From Pantoea agglomerans (GTDB lineage Bacteria; Pseudomonadota; Gammaproteobacteria; Enterobacterales; Enterobacteriaceae), in contig NZ_CP083809.1 of NCBI RefSeq assembly GCF_020149765.1, positions 868,001 through 932,000 on the forward strand: a stretch of 64,000 nucleotides of DNA, written 5' to 3'. The notes beneath the pieces are model-generated. The model was not told where the DNA came from. It saw nothing but the letters and a program-made list of their open reading frames with translations, and searched no databases. The translations under genes were made by a program, and so were the position numbers. Below, one piece after another: positions 9,716 to 22,183 of the stretch; position 1 is the stretch's first letter; every line of letters begins with the position of its first letter.

Positions 9716-10003
9716 ATATAGTAACGATGGTGACAGATTAAGCGTAGTCATTTTTACTCCGCGCAATTGTTCAGAAGATCACACTGTCGTCATCAGATGG
9801 TTCCAGGCCGCTCCCTGACCCTGGGCACGAAACCCTCGCCCTCTGCCGCTTGTTGCGGCAGGGCACGATATCAAAACGAAAAGAAACTTTTTGCAGGCTA
9901 AATAATTTCGCAAGAAAAAATAACTTGTGTGAATAGGTTTGCTGCTAACGATAACAAAACTAACCATTCGTGACCAGACTCAATCACACCTTTGGTATTT
10001 TAT
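9716..10003. other. Intergenic region between emrR and the MFS gene
   Basis: I see no supported gene here; a 62-codon minus-strand frame has no ribosome site and no recognisable product. The region holds one GC-rich inverted repeat near 9843-9862 (CTGCCGC-TTGTT-GCGGCAG core) without a T-run, in the gap downstream of the minus-strand MFS gene. It may help end that transcript, but weakly. Confidence 0.4.
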
Positions 10004-11191
10004 TTACTTACTTAAGGGGGCTTCGAAGCGGTAACCGCGCCACCAAATCAGCAGGTTGAGCAGCGTCATCACCACGCCAGCGGCGCACACGCCGTACCAG
10101 CCGGCAAAGTGAAAGGCGTTGGCGGAGAGAAGCGAGCCGAACGCGCCGCCGATAAAATAGCTGGTCATATAGCCAGCGGTAAGGCGATTGCGCGCCTCGG
10201 GCATCTGGCTATAGATGACGCTCTGATTGGTGATATGCACCCCCTGAACCGCCAGGTCGAGCAGCAGTATGCCGACAATCAGCGCCGCCAGCGAGTGCGC
10301 ACCCATCGCCGTCATGCCCCAGGAGGCGAGCATAATCAGCAGGCCCAGCGTGGTGGTCATTTTGGCTTTGCCTTTATCCGCCAGCGAGCCAGCCTGACGC
10401 GCGGCCAGCGCGCCCGCCGCGCCGACCAGTCCCAGCAGGCCGATTTCGCCTTCGGAGTAGCCGTAAGGCGGCGAGGCGAGCAGAAAGGCCATCGACGTCC
10501 AGAGCACGCTAAAGTTGGCGAAAGAGAGGCAGCCGGTCCAGGCGCGAGTACGAATAACGCGATTCGCCCGGTAGATCTGGAAAATCGATTTCAGCAGCTG
10601 CGGATAGTTTAGCGACACCGTGGGTTTCACCTGCGGCAGAAAGCGCCACAGCGCCAGTGCCATCAGTACCATCAGGACGCTGGCGGTCCAGTAAACGGTA
10701 CGCCAGCCGCCCAACTGCGCCAGCGCGCCCGCGACGGTGCGCGCCAGCAGAATGCCGAGCAGCAGGCCGCTCATCACCGTACCGACGATTCTGCCGCGCT
10801 TCTCCGGCGGCGCCAGCGTTGCGGCGAGAGGAACCAGGATCTGCGCCACCACTGAAAAGAGGCCTGTCAGCACCGTGCCCAGCAGCAGCAGCGTAAAAGA
10901 AGAGGAGGTGGCGGTCATCACCATGCCGCCAGCCGCCAGCAGGCTCATGCCGACGATCAGGGCGCGACGCTCAAGCATATCGCCAAGCGGCACCAGCAGC
11001 AGCAGGCCGCAGGCGTAGCCGAGCTGCGCAGTGGTGACAATAAATCCCGCCATGCTGACGGAAAGATCAAAGTTCTGGGCGATGGTATTGAGCAGGGGCT
11101 GAACATAGTAGTTGCTTGCCACCGAAAGACCGGTGGCGACAGACATCAGCAACACCAGTGCAGGCGTTAGCGTATGGCGATGAACATTCAT
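10004..11191 (-). CDS. ygaY: MFS transporter, YgaY-like, 395 aa
   Basis: Twelve-helix major facilitator; the start MNVHRHTLTPALVLLMSVAT leads into SNYYVQPLLNTIAQNFDLS, and PLGDMLERRALIV is the loop 2-3 signature. This resembles the family of E. coli ygaY, which lies beside emrR in K-12 and is broken there; here the frame is intact. The substrate is unknown (drug or sugar-type exporters are the nearest group). It is followed by a 152-bp gap to emrR and preceded by 210 bp to nrdF on the same strand. Confidence 0.7.
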   Translation of the reverse strand: MNVHRHTLTPALVLLMSVATGLSVASNYYVQPLLNTIAQNFDLSVSMAGFIVTTAQLGYACGLLLLVPLGDMLERRALIVGMSLLAAGGMVMTATSSSFTLLLLGTVLTGLFSVVAQILVPLAATLAPPEKRGRIVGTVMSGLLLGILLARTVAGALAQLGGWRTVYWTASVLMVLMALALWRFLPQVKPTVSLNYPQLLKSIFQIYRANRVIRTRAWTGCLSFANFSVLWTSMAFLLASPPYGYSEGEIGLLGLVGAAGALAARQAGSLADKGKAKMTTTLGLLIMLASWGMTAMGAHSLAALIVGILLLDLAVQGVHITNQSVIYSQMPEARNRLTAGYMTSYFIGGAFGSLLSANAFHFAGWYGVCAAGVVMTLLNLLIWWRGYRFEAPLSK

Positions 11192-11369
11192 GTAGAGAGC
11201 GCGCAGAGAGTAATAATCATAATCGGGTAATAGTAACCCAAAAAACTATTTCATTGATGGGTAAATTGACAGGACGTACCAGTCGCATCAGCAGAAAATG
11301 CTGGCGCAGAAAGAGAGGGGCAGAGAAGGTCAGTCCCAGACTGAGCAGGGGGCGCGGCGAAGATAATAA

Positions 11370-11392
11370 TGCCGGGCCGCGGCAGGCCCGAC
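11370..11392 (-). terminator. Possible terminator of the nrdHIEF operon
   Basis: CGGGCC and GGCCCG form a 6-bp GC stem around a 6-nt loop, 12 bp past the nrdF stop; the minus strand then reads ATTATTATCTT, a poor T-tract. This is moderate support only. Confidence 0.4.
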
Positions 11393-11401
11393 ATCAGCGC
11401 A

Positions 11402-14508
<3,107 letters not shown>

Positions 14509-14895
14509 AATTGGGTTACTCCCGCTTTAACCGTGGCGATGTCGTCCGGCGTTCCCATCAGCTCAAAGCGGTAGAGCACGGGAACCTGGCATTTTTGCGC
14601 GATAATGTCGCCCGCCAGGCAGTAAGCCTCGCCAAAATTGCGGTTGCCCGCGGCGATCACGCCGCGAATGCCGCGCCGGTTCGATTCATCATTAAGAAAG
14701 TGAATTACCTGTCTCGGCACCGCGCCGCGACTGCCGCCGCCGCCATAGCTGGGAACGACGAGAATATAGGGCTGGTCGTGATGCAGGCGCGCCGCGAGAT
14801 CGAGCGGAATGCGCCGCGCCGGTAGCCCAAGACGGGTAATAAACCGATGGGTGTTTTCCGACTGGCTGGAGAAGTAGACCAGTGGAAACATGGCG

Positions 14896-15138
14896 CTACT
14901 CTCCCGCCGCCGCGGGCTGGCGCAGACCGGCGATTTTGTCCGGGCGGAAGCCGCTCCAGTGGTCGCTGCCCGCCATCACCACCGGCACCTGGCGGTAGCC
15001 GAGCGCTTTCAGGCTGTCGACGGCTTCAGGCTGCGCGTCGAGATTGATCAGCTGATAGTCGATGCCGTGACGATCCATGGCGTGCTTCGTCGCATTGCAC
15101 TGGACACAGTTATCTTTGGTGTAAATAATAATGCGCAT
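14896..15138 (-). CDS. nrdH: Glutaredoxin-like electron donor NrdH, 80 aa
   Basis: Small thioredoxin-fold protein that reduces NrdE. The active-site CVQC is at residues 11-14 ([20 protein letters not shown]). The C-terminal [12 protein letters not shown] is the NrdH substrate-recognition signature. The start at 15138 is chosen over the longer open frame from 15222 because it is the family start and AAGGGA lies 10 nt upstream. It is the first gene of the nrdHIEF operon. Confidence 0.95.
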   Translation of the reverse strand: MRIIIYTKDNCVQCNATKHAMDRHGIDYQLINLDAQPEAVDSLKALGYRQVPVVMAGSDHWSGFRPDKIAGLRQPAAAGE

Positions 15139-15244
15139 GATTCGTATTTCCCTTTGGTCATGGGCCAGGTAGCATAATCCGCAGACGAAGGTCCCTGTTA
15201 CGGACGGCGTCGCGGCTCGCATCTTGTGGCTGGGTGATAGAGAG

Positions 15245-15291
15245 AATACTAGATATAGCGTTATAAAAATTCAAGCGCACTATATATAGGG
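15245..15291. promoter_or_regulatory. Two NrdR boxes upstream of nrdH
   Basis: Two near-palindromic boxes have cores CTAGATATAG (15249-15258) and CTATATATAG (15280-15289), spaced 31 bp centre to centre, three helical turns. This matches the paired NrdR operators known in front of bacterial nrd operons. NrdR is an ATP/dATP-sensing repressor, so deoxynucleotide supply would feed back here. The promoter itself probably overlaps the boxes. Confidence 0.85.
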
Positions 15292-15391
15292 ATTCTGGCA
15301 AAAGATCGGCAAAAAAAGGCTAACGCCAGGCGGCATGCGGATCGGGGCAGAGGAAATAATTTTGTAAAGAGGGGCGGGCGGGTAAGAGGCG

Positions 15392-15417
15392 AAAAAAAGC
15401 CCCGCTTGCGCGAGGCC
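15392..15417 (-). terminator. Terminator downstream of ygaM
   Basis: Minus strand GCCTCGC-GCAA-GCGGGGC followed by seven T; it begins 18 bp past the ygaM stop and separates ygaM from nrdHIEF. Confidence 0.85.
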
Positions 15418-15435
15418 TTGTCGAGTCTGACGAGA

Positions 15436-15753
15436 TTAGCGGCGACCCACCAGCAGCGCGCCTAACACCAGGCCAACCGCAGCGCCGATGCCCACGCCGT
15501 GCCAGGGTTTGCTGTGTACATAGGCGTCAACCTGACAGCCTGCATCGCGCGCCGCCTGCGAAACGCGGTTATGACCGCCGTTCAGCTTCGCGCGCGTCTG
15601 TTTCAGCAGCGCCTGCGCCTGACTGCGCGCAGAGTCCACCTCATCTTTCGCTTCGCTGCCGTAGGATTTCAGCAGCGCTTCCAGCGAATCAGCAAGATCG
15701 TTCACATCCTGGTTAACATCAATGTCATCGTTTTTAGTGGTTCGATTAAACAT
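15436..15753 (-). CDS. ygaM: ElaB/YqjD/YgaM-type membrane-anchored protein (DUF883), 105 aa
   Basis: Long acidic amphipathic helix (residues about 10-80, VNDLADSLEALLKSYGSEAK onward) followed by one C-terminal membrane segment (HGVGIGAAVGLVLGALLVGRR). Relatives ElaB and YqjD bind ribosomes in stationary phase and tether them to the inner membrane; whether YgaM does the same is inferred. The position next to nrdH and divergent from ygaC matches E. coli. Confidence 0.88.
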   Translation of the reverse strand: MFNRTTKNDDIDVNQDVNDLADSLEALLKSYGSEAKDEVDSARSQAQALLKQTRAKLNGGHNRVSQAARDAGCQVDAYVHSKPWHGVGIGAAVGLVLGALLVGRR

Positions 15754-15905
15754 TTTTTCGCTCCCTTTGATTTTAAACGCAATACTCAGTGTAGACGATG
15801 CGCTGATAAACGCATCGGCAGCGCCGGGGTTTAGGGAAATTCCGAAAGCCGCACGGCGGCGTGCTGTTGTAAGGTTGCGGGGCTTGAAAGAAGAGAGGAG
15901 AGAGC

Positions 15906-16241
15906 ATGTATTTACGACCCGATGAGGTAGCGCGCGTTCTGGAGAAGGCGGGATTCGAAGTTGACGAGGTCACGCCCAAAGCTTACGGCTATCGCCGTGG
16001 TGACAGCTATGTCTATGTTAACCGCGAAGCCCGTATGGGACGCACGGCGCTGGTGATCCACCCCACGCTAAAAGAGAAGAGTCAGCCGTTCGCCGAACCG
16101 GCATCAGAGGTGAAAACCTGCGATCACTACACCCGTTTTCCGCTCTATCTGGCGGGCGAGTCGCAGGAGCACTACGGCATTCCCCACGGTTTCAGTTCGC
16201 GCGTCGCGCTGGAGCGCTATCTGCAAAGCGTCTTTGGCTGA
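15906..16241 (+). CDS. ygaC: DUF2002 family protein YgaC, 111 aa
   Basis: Small soluble protein of unknown function. [20 protein letters not shown] and [20 protein letters not shown] are nearly identical to E. coli YgaC. GGAGAGAGC precedes ATG 15906. It is divergent from ygaM with 152 bp between. In E. coli the gene is iron-regulated; I see no clear Fur box. Confidence 0.9.
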   Translation: MYLRPDEVARVLEKAGFEVDEVTPKAYGYRRGDSYVYVNREARMGRTALVIHPTLKEKSQPFAEPASEVKTCDHYTRFPLYLAGESQEHYGIPHGFSSRVALERYLQSVFG

Positions 16242-16345
16242 TGGCCGCCCGCCCCGTCAGCGCGGGGCACGGCACCTTTTTTAGCAAAACCTTATCTTTT
16301 ATCACGTTGCAATTCCCGGCGGCGACGCGTATAAACCTGCCATAT

Positions 16346-16361
16346 AGATGTTTAGACGTCC
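16346..16361 (+). promoter_or_regulatory. Tandem MetJ boxes in front of mmuP
   Basis: AGATGTTT and AGACGTCC are adjacent 8-mers close to the met-box consensus AGACGTCT, ending 15 bp upstream of the mmuP start; a weaker third 8-mer may follow. MetJ with S-adenosylmethionine would repress mmuPM, as reported in E. coli. Read directly from sequence; binding not tested. Confidence 0.8.
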
Positions 16362-16376
16362 ATATGGATAAAAAAG

Positions 16377-17783
16377 ATGAGCGAGCAGGAAAACCCGTCA
16401 CGGGATCAATTTAAGCGCACCATGAAAACGCGCCATCTGGTGATGCTGTCGCTGGGCGGCGTTATCGGCACCGGGCTGTTTTTCAATACCGGCTATATTA
16501 TCTCCACAACCGGCGCGGCAGGCACGCTGCTTGCCTACCTGATCGGCGCGCTGGTGGTCTGGCTGGTTATGGTCTGCCTGGGCGAGCTATCGGTGGCGAT
16601 GCCCGAAACCGGCGCGTTTCACGTCTACGCGGCGCGCTATCTCAGTCCGGCCACCGGCTATACCGTCGCCTGGCTCTACTGGCTCACCTGGACGGTGGCG
16701 CTCGGCTCCAGCTTTACCGCCGCAGGCTTCTGTATGCAGTACTGGTTTCCGCAGGTGCCGGTATGGATCTGGTGTCTGCTGTTCTGCGTCGCCATCTACC
16801 TGCTGAATATCATCTCTACGCGCTTCTTCGCCGAAGGGGAGTTCTGGTTCTCGCTGATCAAAGTTGTCACCATCATCGCCTTTATCGTGCTGGGCGCGGC
16901 GGCGATGTTCGGCTTTATCCCGCTGAAAGATGGCAGCGCCGCACCCGGGCTGAGCAATCTCACCCAGCACGGCTGGCTGCCGCACGGTATTTTGCCGATT
17001 ATCATGACCATGGTGGCGGTTAACTTCGCCTTCTCCGGCACCGAGCTGATCGGCATCGCCGCAGGCGAAACCGAAAATCCGCAGAAAGTGCTGCCGCTGG
17101 CGATTCGTACCACGGTGGCGCGGCTAATTATCTTTTTTGTCGGCACGGTGCTGGTGCTGGCGGCGCTGATCCCGATGGAGCAGGCGGGCATCGTTAAAAG
17201 CCCCTTTGTCGTGGTGTTTGAAAAGATCGGCATTCCCTGGGCGGCCGATATCGTTAACTTTGTTATCCTCACGGCGATCCTCTCGGCGGCAAACTCCGGG
17301 CTATACGCGTCGGGACGCATGCTCTGGTCGCTGGCGAATGAAAAGACGCTGCCGCGCTGCTTCGCCCGCGTCAATAAACGCGGCGTGCCGCAGCTGGCGA
17401 TCACCGTCAGCATGCTGGGCGGCGTACTGGCGCTGCTCTCCAGCGTAATCGCGCCGGACACGGTATTTGTCGCGCTGTCAGCTATCTCCGGCTTCGCGGT
17501 GGTCGCCGTCTGGCTCAGCATCTGCGCATCGCACTATATGTTCCGCCGTCATCATCTGGCGCAGGGCAGGGCGCTGAGCGAGCTGGTCTACCGCGCGCCG
17601 CTCTATCCGCTGACGCCGATACTGGGCTTCGCTCTCTGCCTGCTGGCCTGCGTCGGACTGGCGTTCGATCCTTCGCAGCGCATCGCGCTCTGGTGCGGCA
17701 TTCCCTTTGTGCTGCTCTGCTATGCGGTTTACGCTATCACCCATAAAAAAACGCAGGCTGAGGAGGCCAAAGATGCAGCATAA
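16377..17783 (+). CDS. mmuP: S-methylmethionine permease MmuP, 468 aa
   Basis: APC-family amino acid:proton symporter with 12 membrane helices. [20 protein letters not shown] is the conserved start of helix 1, and [20 protein letters not shown] the mid-protein signature; the chain tracks E. coli MmuP with very few changes. ATG at 16377 has only a weak GGA upstream. The stop overlaps mmuM by 11 bp, so import and use of S-methylmethionine, a plant-derived methyl donor, are one unit. Confidence 0.94.
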   Translation: MSEQENPSRDQFKRTMKTRHLVMLSLGGVIGTGLFFNTGYIISTTGAAGTLLAYLIGALVVWLVMVCLGELSVAMPETGAFHVYAARYLSPATGYTVAWLYWLTWTVALGSSFTAAGFCMQYWFPQVPVWIWCLLFCVAIYLLNIISTRFFAEGEFWFSLIKVVTIIAFIVLGAAAMFGFIPLKDGSAAPGLSNLTQHGWLPHGILPIIMTMVAVNFAFSGTELIGIAAGETENPQKVLPLAIRTTVARLIIFFVGTVLVLAALIPMEQAGIVKSPFVVVFEKIGIPWAADIVNFVILTAILSAANSGLYASGRMLWSLANEKTLPRCFARVNKRGVPQLAITVSMLGGVLALLSSVIAPDTVFVALSAISGFAVVAVWLSICASHYMFRRHHLAQGRALSELVYRAPLYPLTPILGFALCLLACVGLAFDPSQRIALWCGIPFVLLCYAVYAITHKKTQAEEAKDAA

Positions 17784-18708
17784 TTCCGTGGCGCAGGCGC
17801 TGGCTGAAAGCGAGATGTTGATTCTGGACGGCGCGCTGGCGACCGAACTTGAGGCGCGCGGCTGCAACCTGGCGGACGCCCTCTGGTCCGCGAAGGTGCT
17901 GATGGAAAACCCCGAGCTGATCTATCAGGTTCACCGCGACTACTTCGCCGCCGGGGCGCGCGTCGCCATTACCGCCAGCTATCAGGCGACGCCGCAGGGC
18001 TTTGCCGCGCGCGGGCTGGACGAGGCGCAGTCGCTGCAGTTAATTGCCCGCAGCGTTGAGCTGGCGCGACGGGCGCGCGACGACTATCGCGCCGCGAGCG
18101 GCAGCCAGGCCGCGCTGCTGGTGGCGGGATCGGTAGGGCCGTACGGTGCCTTTCTCGCCAACGGCGCGGAATATCGCGGCGACTATGCGCTGCCGGACGA
18201 AGAGATGAAGGCGTTCCACCGTCCGCGCGTGCAGGCGCTGCTGGCGGCGGGGGCCGATCTGCTGGCGTGCGAAACCCTGCCTTCCTTTGCCGAAGCGCAG
18301 GCGCTGACCGCGCTGCTGGCGGAGTTTCCCGAGGCGCAGGCCTGGTTCTCCTTTACGCTGCGCGATGCGGCGCACATCAGCGACGGCACGCCGCTGCGCG
18401 AGGTGGCGGCTTTCCTGCAGGCGCAGCCGCAGATCGTGGCGCTGGGCATTAACTGCGTCGCGCTGGAACAGGCGACGCCTGCGCTCCAGCAGCTGCAGAC
18501 GCTGACCAGCAAGCCGCTGGTGGTCTACCCCAACTCTGGAGAACAGTACGACGCCAGCAGCAAAACCTGGCACTCGGCGCCGTCGGGCTGCACGCTGCAT
18601 GACAAGCTGCCCGAGTGGCGCGCCGCTGGCGCGCGGCTGATCGGCGGCTGCTGCCGCACCACGCCGCAGGATATCGCGGCGATTGCGCACGGCTGTCAAC
18701 CGCAATAA
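17773..18708 (+). CDS. mmuM: Homocysteine S-methyltransferase MmuM, 311 aa
   Basis: Transfers methyl from S-methylmethionine to homocysteine, giving two methionines. It is a zinc barrel enzyme: [14 protein letters not shown] near residue 19, the first Cys ligand in GINCVALEQ and the paired ligands in IGGCCRTTP near the C-terminus are present. Start at 17773 ([13 protein letters not shown]) follows AGGAGG; the longer upstream frame is mmuP sequence. Confidence 0.94.
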   Translation: MQHNSVAQALAESEMLILDGALATELEARGCNLADALWSAKVLMENPELIYQVHRDYFAAGARVAITASYQATPQGFAARGLDEAQSLQLIARSVELARRARDDYRAASGSQAALLVAGSVGPYGAFLANGAEYRGDYALPDEEMKAFHRPRVQALLAAGADLLACETLPSFAEAQALTALLAEFPEAQAWFSFTLRDAAHISDGTPLREVAAFLQAQPQIVALGINCVALEQATPALQQLQTLTSKPLVVYPNSGEQYDASSKTWHSAPSGCTLHDKLPEWRAAGARLIGGCCRTTPQDIAAIAHGCQPQ

Positions 18709-18793
18709 AGCGCAGAAAACAGGCGATGATAGAGCGATTAACGGCGCAGGGGCGGTTTACACTGCCCTTTCTGACTCTTTAGCGGATGCCTTC

Positions 18794-19213
18794 ATGAAAC
18801 AGCGACTTCTTATCCTTGCCGCCGCGCTGCTGCTTAGCGGCTGCGCCTCGATTGTCGGCTCGTCGACTCAGGCGGTGCGTATCGACTCGCTGCCGCAGGG
18901 CGCGCGTTTTACCGTGCAGGATGAGGATGGACGCGCCGTCGCAGAGGGCTATACGCCACAAACCGTCGAGCTGGCCAAGTCCACCGGCCGCTATTTCGGT
19001 AAAAAGCACTATCAGGTGATGCTGGAGAGTCCGGGCTACGTGCCGGTGACGCTGCCGATCGAAGGTAAAGCGAATCTCTGGTATCTGCTGGGTAATATTC
19101 CGCTGGGCGGTTTTCCCGGCTGGCTGCTGGTCGATCCCTTTAACGGCGGGATGTACAACCTCCAGCCGGAAAATCCGCGCCCCTTCCTTAATCCGGTCGG
19201 CGCGCGCGGCTGA
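18794..19213 (+). CDS. Predicted lipoprotein with PEGA-like content, 139 aa
   Basis: The signal peptide MKQRLLILAAALLLSGC ends in a lipobox with Cys17; Ser at +2 after the Cys predicts outer-membrane sorting. The mature part starts with SIVGSSTQAVRIDSLPQGAR and has one weak membrane-like stretch near its end (LWYLLGNIPLGGFPGWLL), as in small enterobacterial lipoproteins of the YceK/PEGA type. Function unknown. The longer open frame upstream of 18794 lacks a signal and is not used. Convergent with speG, 6 bp apart. Confidence 0.75.
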   Translation: MKQRLLILAAALLLSGCASIVGSSTQAVRIDSLPQGARFTVQDEDGRAVAEGYTPQTVELAKSTGRYFGKKHYQVMLESPGYVPVTLPIEGKANLWYLLGNIPLGGFPGWLLVDPFNGGMYNLQPENPRPFLNPVGARG

Positions 19214-19219
19214 CGGCAA

Positions 19220-19765
19220 CTACTGCGCGGTGGGCTTCACCATCGCGCCGCCTGAGCGGAACCTTTCCAGAAACTGATGCTGGAAAATGCACATGCGAAT
19301 GGTGTTGCGGTACTCGCCGTTGATAAAGAACTCGTGCTTCAGCACGCCCTCCGTCTCAAACCCCAGCTTGCTGTAAATGTGAATCGCCTTCTCGTTCTCC
19401 TGATCGACAATCAGATAGAGCTTGTAGAGATTCAGCACGGAAAAGCCGTACTCCATCGCCAGCTTCGCCGCCTGGCTCGCCAGCCCTTTGCCTTGATGCG
19501 CCGGATCGATAATGATCTGAAACTCGGCGCGGCGATGCACATGGTTGATCTCCACCAGCTCTACCAGCCCGGCTTTCTGGCCGTCATGTTCTACGACGAA
19601 GCGGCGCTCGCTCTGGTCGTGAATATGCTTGTTGTAGAGGTCGGAGAGTTCGACAAACGCCTCGTAGGGCTCTTCGAACCAGTAGCGCATAACGCTGGCG
19701 TTGTTATCCAGCTGATGAACGAAGTGCAGATCTTCCCGCTCCAGCGGGCGTAGCTTAACCGTCAT
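19220..19765 (-). CDS. speG: Spermidine N1-acetyltransferase SpeG, 181 aa
   Basis: GNAT enzyme that acetylates spermidine and spermine with acetyl-Co[21 protein letters not shown], the polyamine-binding [19 protein letters not shown] and the acetyl-CoA loop [20 protein letters not shown] match E. coli SpeG. ATG at 19765 follows GAGGTGACC; the longer upstream frame has no support. Confidence 0.93.
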   Translation of the reverse strand: MTVKLRPLEREDLHFVHQLDNNASVMRYWFEEPYEAFVELSDLYNKHIHDQSERRFVVEHDGQKAGLVELVEINHVHRRAEFQIIIDPAHQGKGLASQAAKLAMEYGFSVLNLYKLYLIVDQENEKAIHIYSKLGFETEGVLKHEFFINGEYRNTIRMCIFQHQFLERFRSGGAMVKPTAQ

Positions 19766-19832
19766 GGTCACCTCTTTGCTGACAGATTTGGCGCGAGTAT
19801 AGCGCACAAGGTGCGCCAGCTCGCGCAATCTC

Positions 19833-20510
19833 TCAGGCGCCGATCTGCTCGACGATGCGCCCCTGCGCCATGCGCGCGGCGCGATCGCACATATGGTCGA
19901 TCACGTCGGGATCGTGGCTGACCAGCACCATCGTCAGGCCGTCGTCGCGCTTGAGATCGTTCAGCAGGTTAAGGATCTCCGCCTGCACCGACATATCCAG
20001 CGCCGAGGTCGGCTCGTCCAGCAGCAGGATCTTCGGCTCCAGCAGCAGCGCGCGCACGATCGCCACGCGCTGGCGCTGGCCGCCGGAGAGCTGATGGGGA
20101 TAGCGCTCCGCCAGCGCCGGATCCAGCCCGACGTGGCGAAAGCCCTGGTCGATGCGATCGTCGATGCTGTCGCGGCGCAGCAGCTTCAGCGGCTCCGCCA
20201 GGGTGCGGCGCAGGCGATGGCGCGGATGCAGCGAAGCGTAGGGATCCTGAAACACCATCTGCACGTCGCGGCGCAGCTGGCCGGTAAAGGGCCTGCCCGG
20301 CGCGACGTCGTTACCCGCCAGCCGCATGCTGCCCTGCCAGTGCGGATTGAGTCCGGCCATCACCCACAGCAGCGACGACTTGCCGCAGCCGGAGGGGCCG
20401 ACCAGGCCGAAGCATTCACCGGCGTTGACCTGCAGATCGACCTCATGCACCACGGTGCGCAGCTCATAGCCCTGCCTGTGCGCGACGCTAAGCCGTTGAA
20501 GATTAATCAT
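19833..20510 (-). CDS. ABC transporter ATPase, OppF/NikE type, 225 aa
   Basis: ATP-binding subunit of the five-gene importer. Walker A is GPSGCGKSS, the signature is [20 protein letters not shown] and Walker [13 protein letters not shown]. At 225 aa it lacks the C-terminal oligopeptide-transport extension of OppF/DppF, so it is NikE-sized. Its start overlaps the partner ATPase by 8 bp. The substrate is not predictable from sequence alone. Confidence 0.85.
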   Translation of the reverse strand: MINLQRLSVAHRQGYELRTVVHEVDLQVNAGECFGLVGPSGCGKSSLLWVMAGLNPHWQGSMRLAGNDVAPGRPFTGQLRRDVQMVFQDPYASLHPRHRLRRTLAEPLKLLRRDSIDDRIDQGFRHVGLDPALAERYPHQLSGGQRQRVAIVRALLLEPKILLLDEPTSALDMSVQAEILNLLNDLKRDDGLTMVLVSHDPDVIDHMCDRAARMAQGRIVEQIGA

Positions 20511-21336
20511 GATTCGCCTCCAGCGCGGCGCGATCCAGCACCGGCAGCGGCTGGCCGTGGGTCGCTTTGCTCGGACGGCACGACCAGAGCGTGCGCGTAT
20601 AGGGATGGGTAGCGTGGGGCAGATCGGCGGCGGGCAGCGTATCGAGCAGCCGCCCTTTGTACATCACCATCACGCGCTCACAGTGTTCGGAGACCTGCTG
20701 CAGATCGTGGCTGATCAGCAGCAGGCCCATATTGCGCGCCTCGACCAGCCGACGGATCAGCGCCAGCACCTGATCGCGCATGGCGTGATCGAGCGCCGAG
20801 GTTGGCTCGTCGGCGATCAAAAAGGCGGGATCGGTAATCAGCGCGATCGCCAGCATCACGCGCTGGCCCATACCGCCGGAGAGCTGGTGCGGATAGCGCT
20901 GCATCAGCTGGCGCGGCTGCGGCAGGCCCACCGCGTCGAGCATTTCGCACACTTTCTCTTTGCGCTCGCTGCGGCTGAGGCGGCGGTGCAGCAGCAGCGG
21001 CTCCTCCACCTGCCAGCCGATGGTGCGCGTCGGGTTGAGCGCATATTTCGGGTCCTGCATCACCATCGCCACCGTATCGCCGCGCAGCGCGCTCCAGGCT
21101 TTTTCGCTCAGGCGCAGCGCGTCGTGGCCCGCCAACTCCAGTTTTTGCGCGTGCAGGCGCAGCGCAGGGGAGAGCAGCCCCATCAGCGAGCGCGCGGTCA
21201 GCGACTTGCCGGAGCCCGATTCGCCCACCAGCGCCACCCGCTCGCGGCCGATGCTAAAGCTGATGTTGTCCACCAGCAGCGCGTCGTCGCTGCGAATGCT
21301 CAGCGACTCGGCGTGAAGTAACAGATCATTTGGCAT
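20503..21336 (-). CDS. ABC transporter ATPase, OppD/NikD type, 277 aa
   Basis: Second nucleotide-binding subunit. Walker A is GESGSGKS, the signature [17 protein letters not shown] and Walker B DEPTSALD. The C-terminal [11 protein letters not shown] is the oligopeptide-transport motif (oligo_HPY). It overlaps the permease upstream by 11 bp and the next ATPase by 8 bp, so the genes are translationally coupled. Confidence 0.87.
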   Translation of the reverse strand: MPNDLLLHAESLSIRSDDALLVDNISFSIGRERVALVGESGSGKSLTARSLMGLLSPALRLHAQKLELAGHDALRLSEKAWSALRGDTVAMVMQDPKYALNPTRTIGWQVEEPLLLHRRLSRSERKEKVCEMLDAVGLPQPRQLMQRYPHQLSGGMGQRVMLAIALITDPAFLIADEPTSALDHAMRDQVLALIRRLVEARNMGLLLISHDLQQVSEHCERVMVMYKGRLLDTLPAADLPHATHPYTRTLWSCRPSKATHGQPLPVLDRAALEANHD

Positions 21337-22183
21337 GGCGGGTATCCAGTCGGTCGCGCAGGCCGTCGCCTGTCAGGTTAAAGGCCAGGCTGGCGAACAG
21401 AATCGCCCCGCCGGGGGCGGCAGCGACCCACCACTGGTCGAAAATTACTTTGCTGCCTTCTGCCACCATCGAGCCCCATTCGGCGGTCGGCGGCTGTACG
21501 CCCATGCCGAGGAAGCCGAGGCCGGCGGCGGAAAGGATAATGCCGCCGAGGCTGAGCGCGGCGCGCACCACGGCGGTAGGCAGGCAAAGCGGCAGAATAT
21601 GGCCAAACATCAGGCGTAGCCCGGTAATGCCCTGCATCCGCGCGGCGGCCAGATAGTCGCTGCGGCGCAGCGCCAGGGTTTCGGCGCGCGCCTGGCGGGC
21701 GAAGGGTGGCCAGCTGGTGAGCGCCAGCGCCAGCGCGCCGTTCATCAGGCCAGGCCCGAGCATCGCCACCAGCGCCAGCGCAATCACCAGATTCGGCAGC
21801 GAGAGGAAGATATCGGTAATGCGCATCAGCACGCGCTCCGTCCAGCCGCCAACGTAGCCGGCGGTAATGCCGACCAGCAGACCGACCGGAATGGTCAGCA
21901 CCAGGATCAGCGACACCAGCAGCAGCGTCGGACGCGCGCCGTAGATCACCCGTGAGAGCAGATCGCGGCCGAAGCCGTCGGTGCCGAACCAGTGCTGCGC
22001 CGACGGCGGCAGCAGGCGCGCCGAAATGGTCTGCATATTGGGGTCGACAGGCGCCAGCAGCGGTGCGAGCAGGGCGGTCAGCACCAGCACCGCTACCAGC
22101 GTCAGGCCGATGGTCAGCGAGGTGACGCGGCGACGGCGGCGGCGCGGCCGCACGGTTTCGAGTTCAGAGAGTTGTTGCGTCAT
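21326..22183 (-). CDS. ABC transporter permease, DppC type, 285 aa
   Basis: Inner-membrane permease with an N-terminal helix (LTIGLTLVAVLVLTALLAPL), the DppC-type periplasmic motif HWFGTDGFGRDLLSRVIYGA and the EAA-like loop LAAARMQGITGLRLMFGHIL that contacts the ATPases. Overlaps the upstream permease by 4 bp. Confidence 0.88.
   Translation of the reverse strand: MTQQLSELETVRPRRRRRRVTSLTIGLTLVAVLVLTALLAPLLAPVDPNMQTISARLLPPSAQHWFGTDGFGRDLLSRVIYGARPTLLLVSLILVLTIPVGLLVGITAGYVGGWTERVLMRITDIFLSLPNLVIALALVAMLGPGLMNGALALALTSWPPFARQARAETLALRRSDYLAAARMQGITGLRLMFGHILPLCLPTAVVRAALSLGGIILSAAGLGFLGMGVQPPTAEWGSMVAEGSKVIFDQWWVAAAPGGAILFASLAFNLTGDGLRDRLDTRHAK

Noticed and set aside
9779..9967. 62-codon minus-strand ORF between emrR and the MFS gene
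   Set aside because: No ribosome site, no recognisable product, includes a GC inverted repeat.
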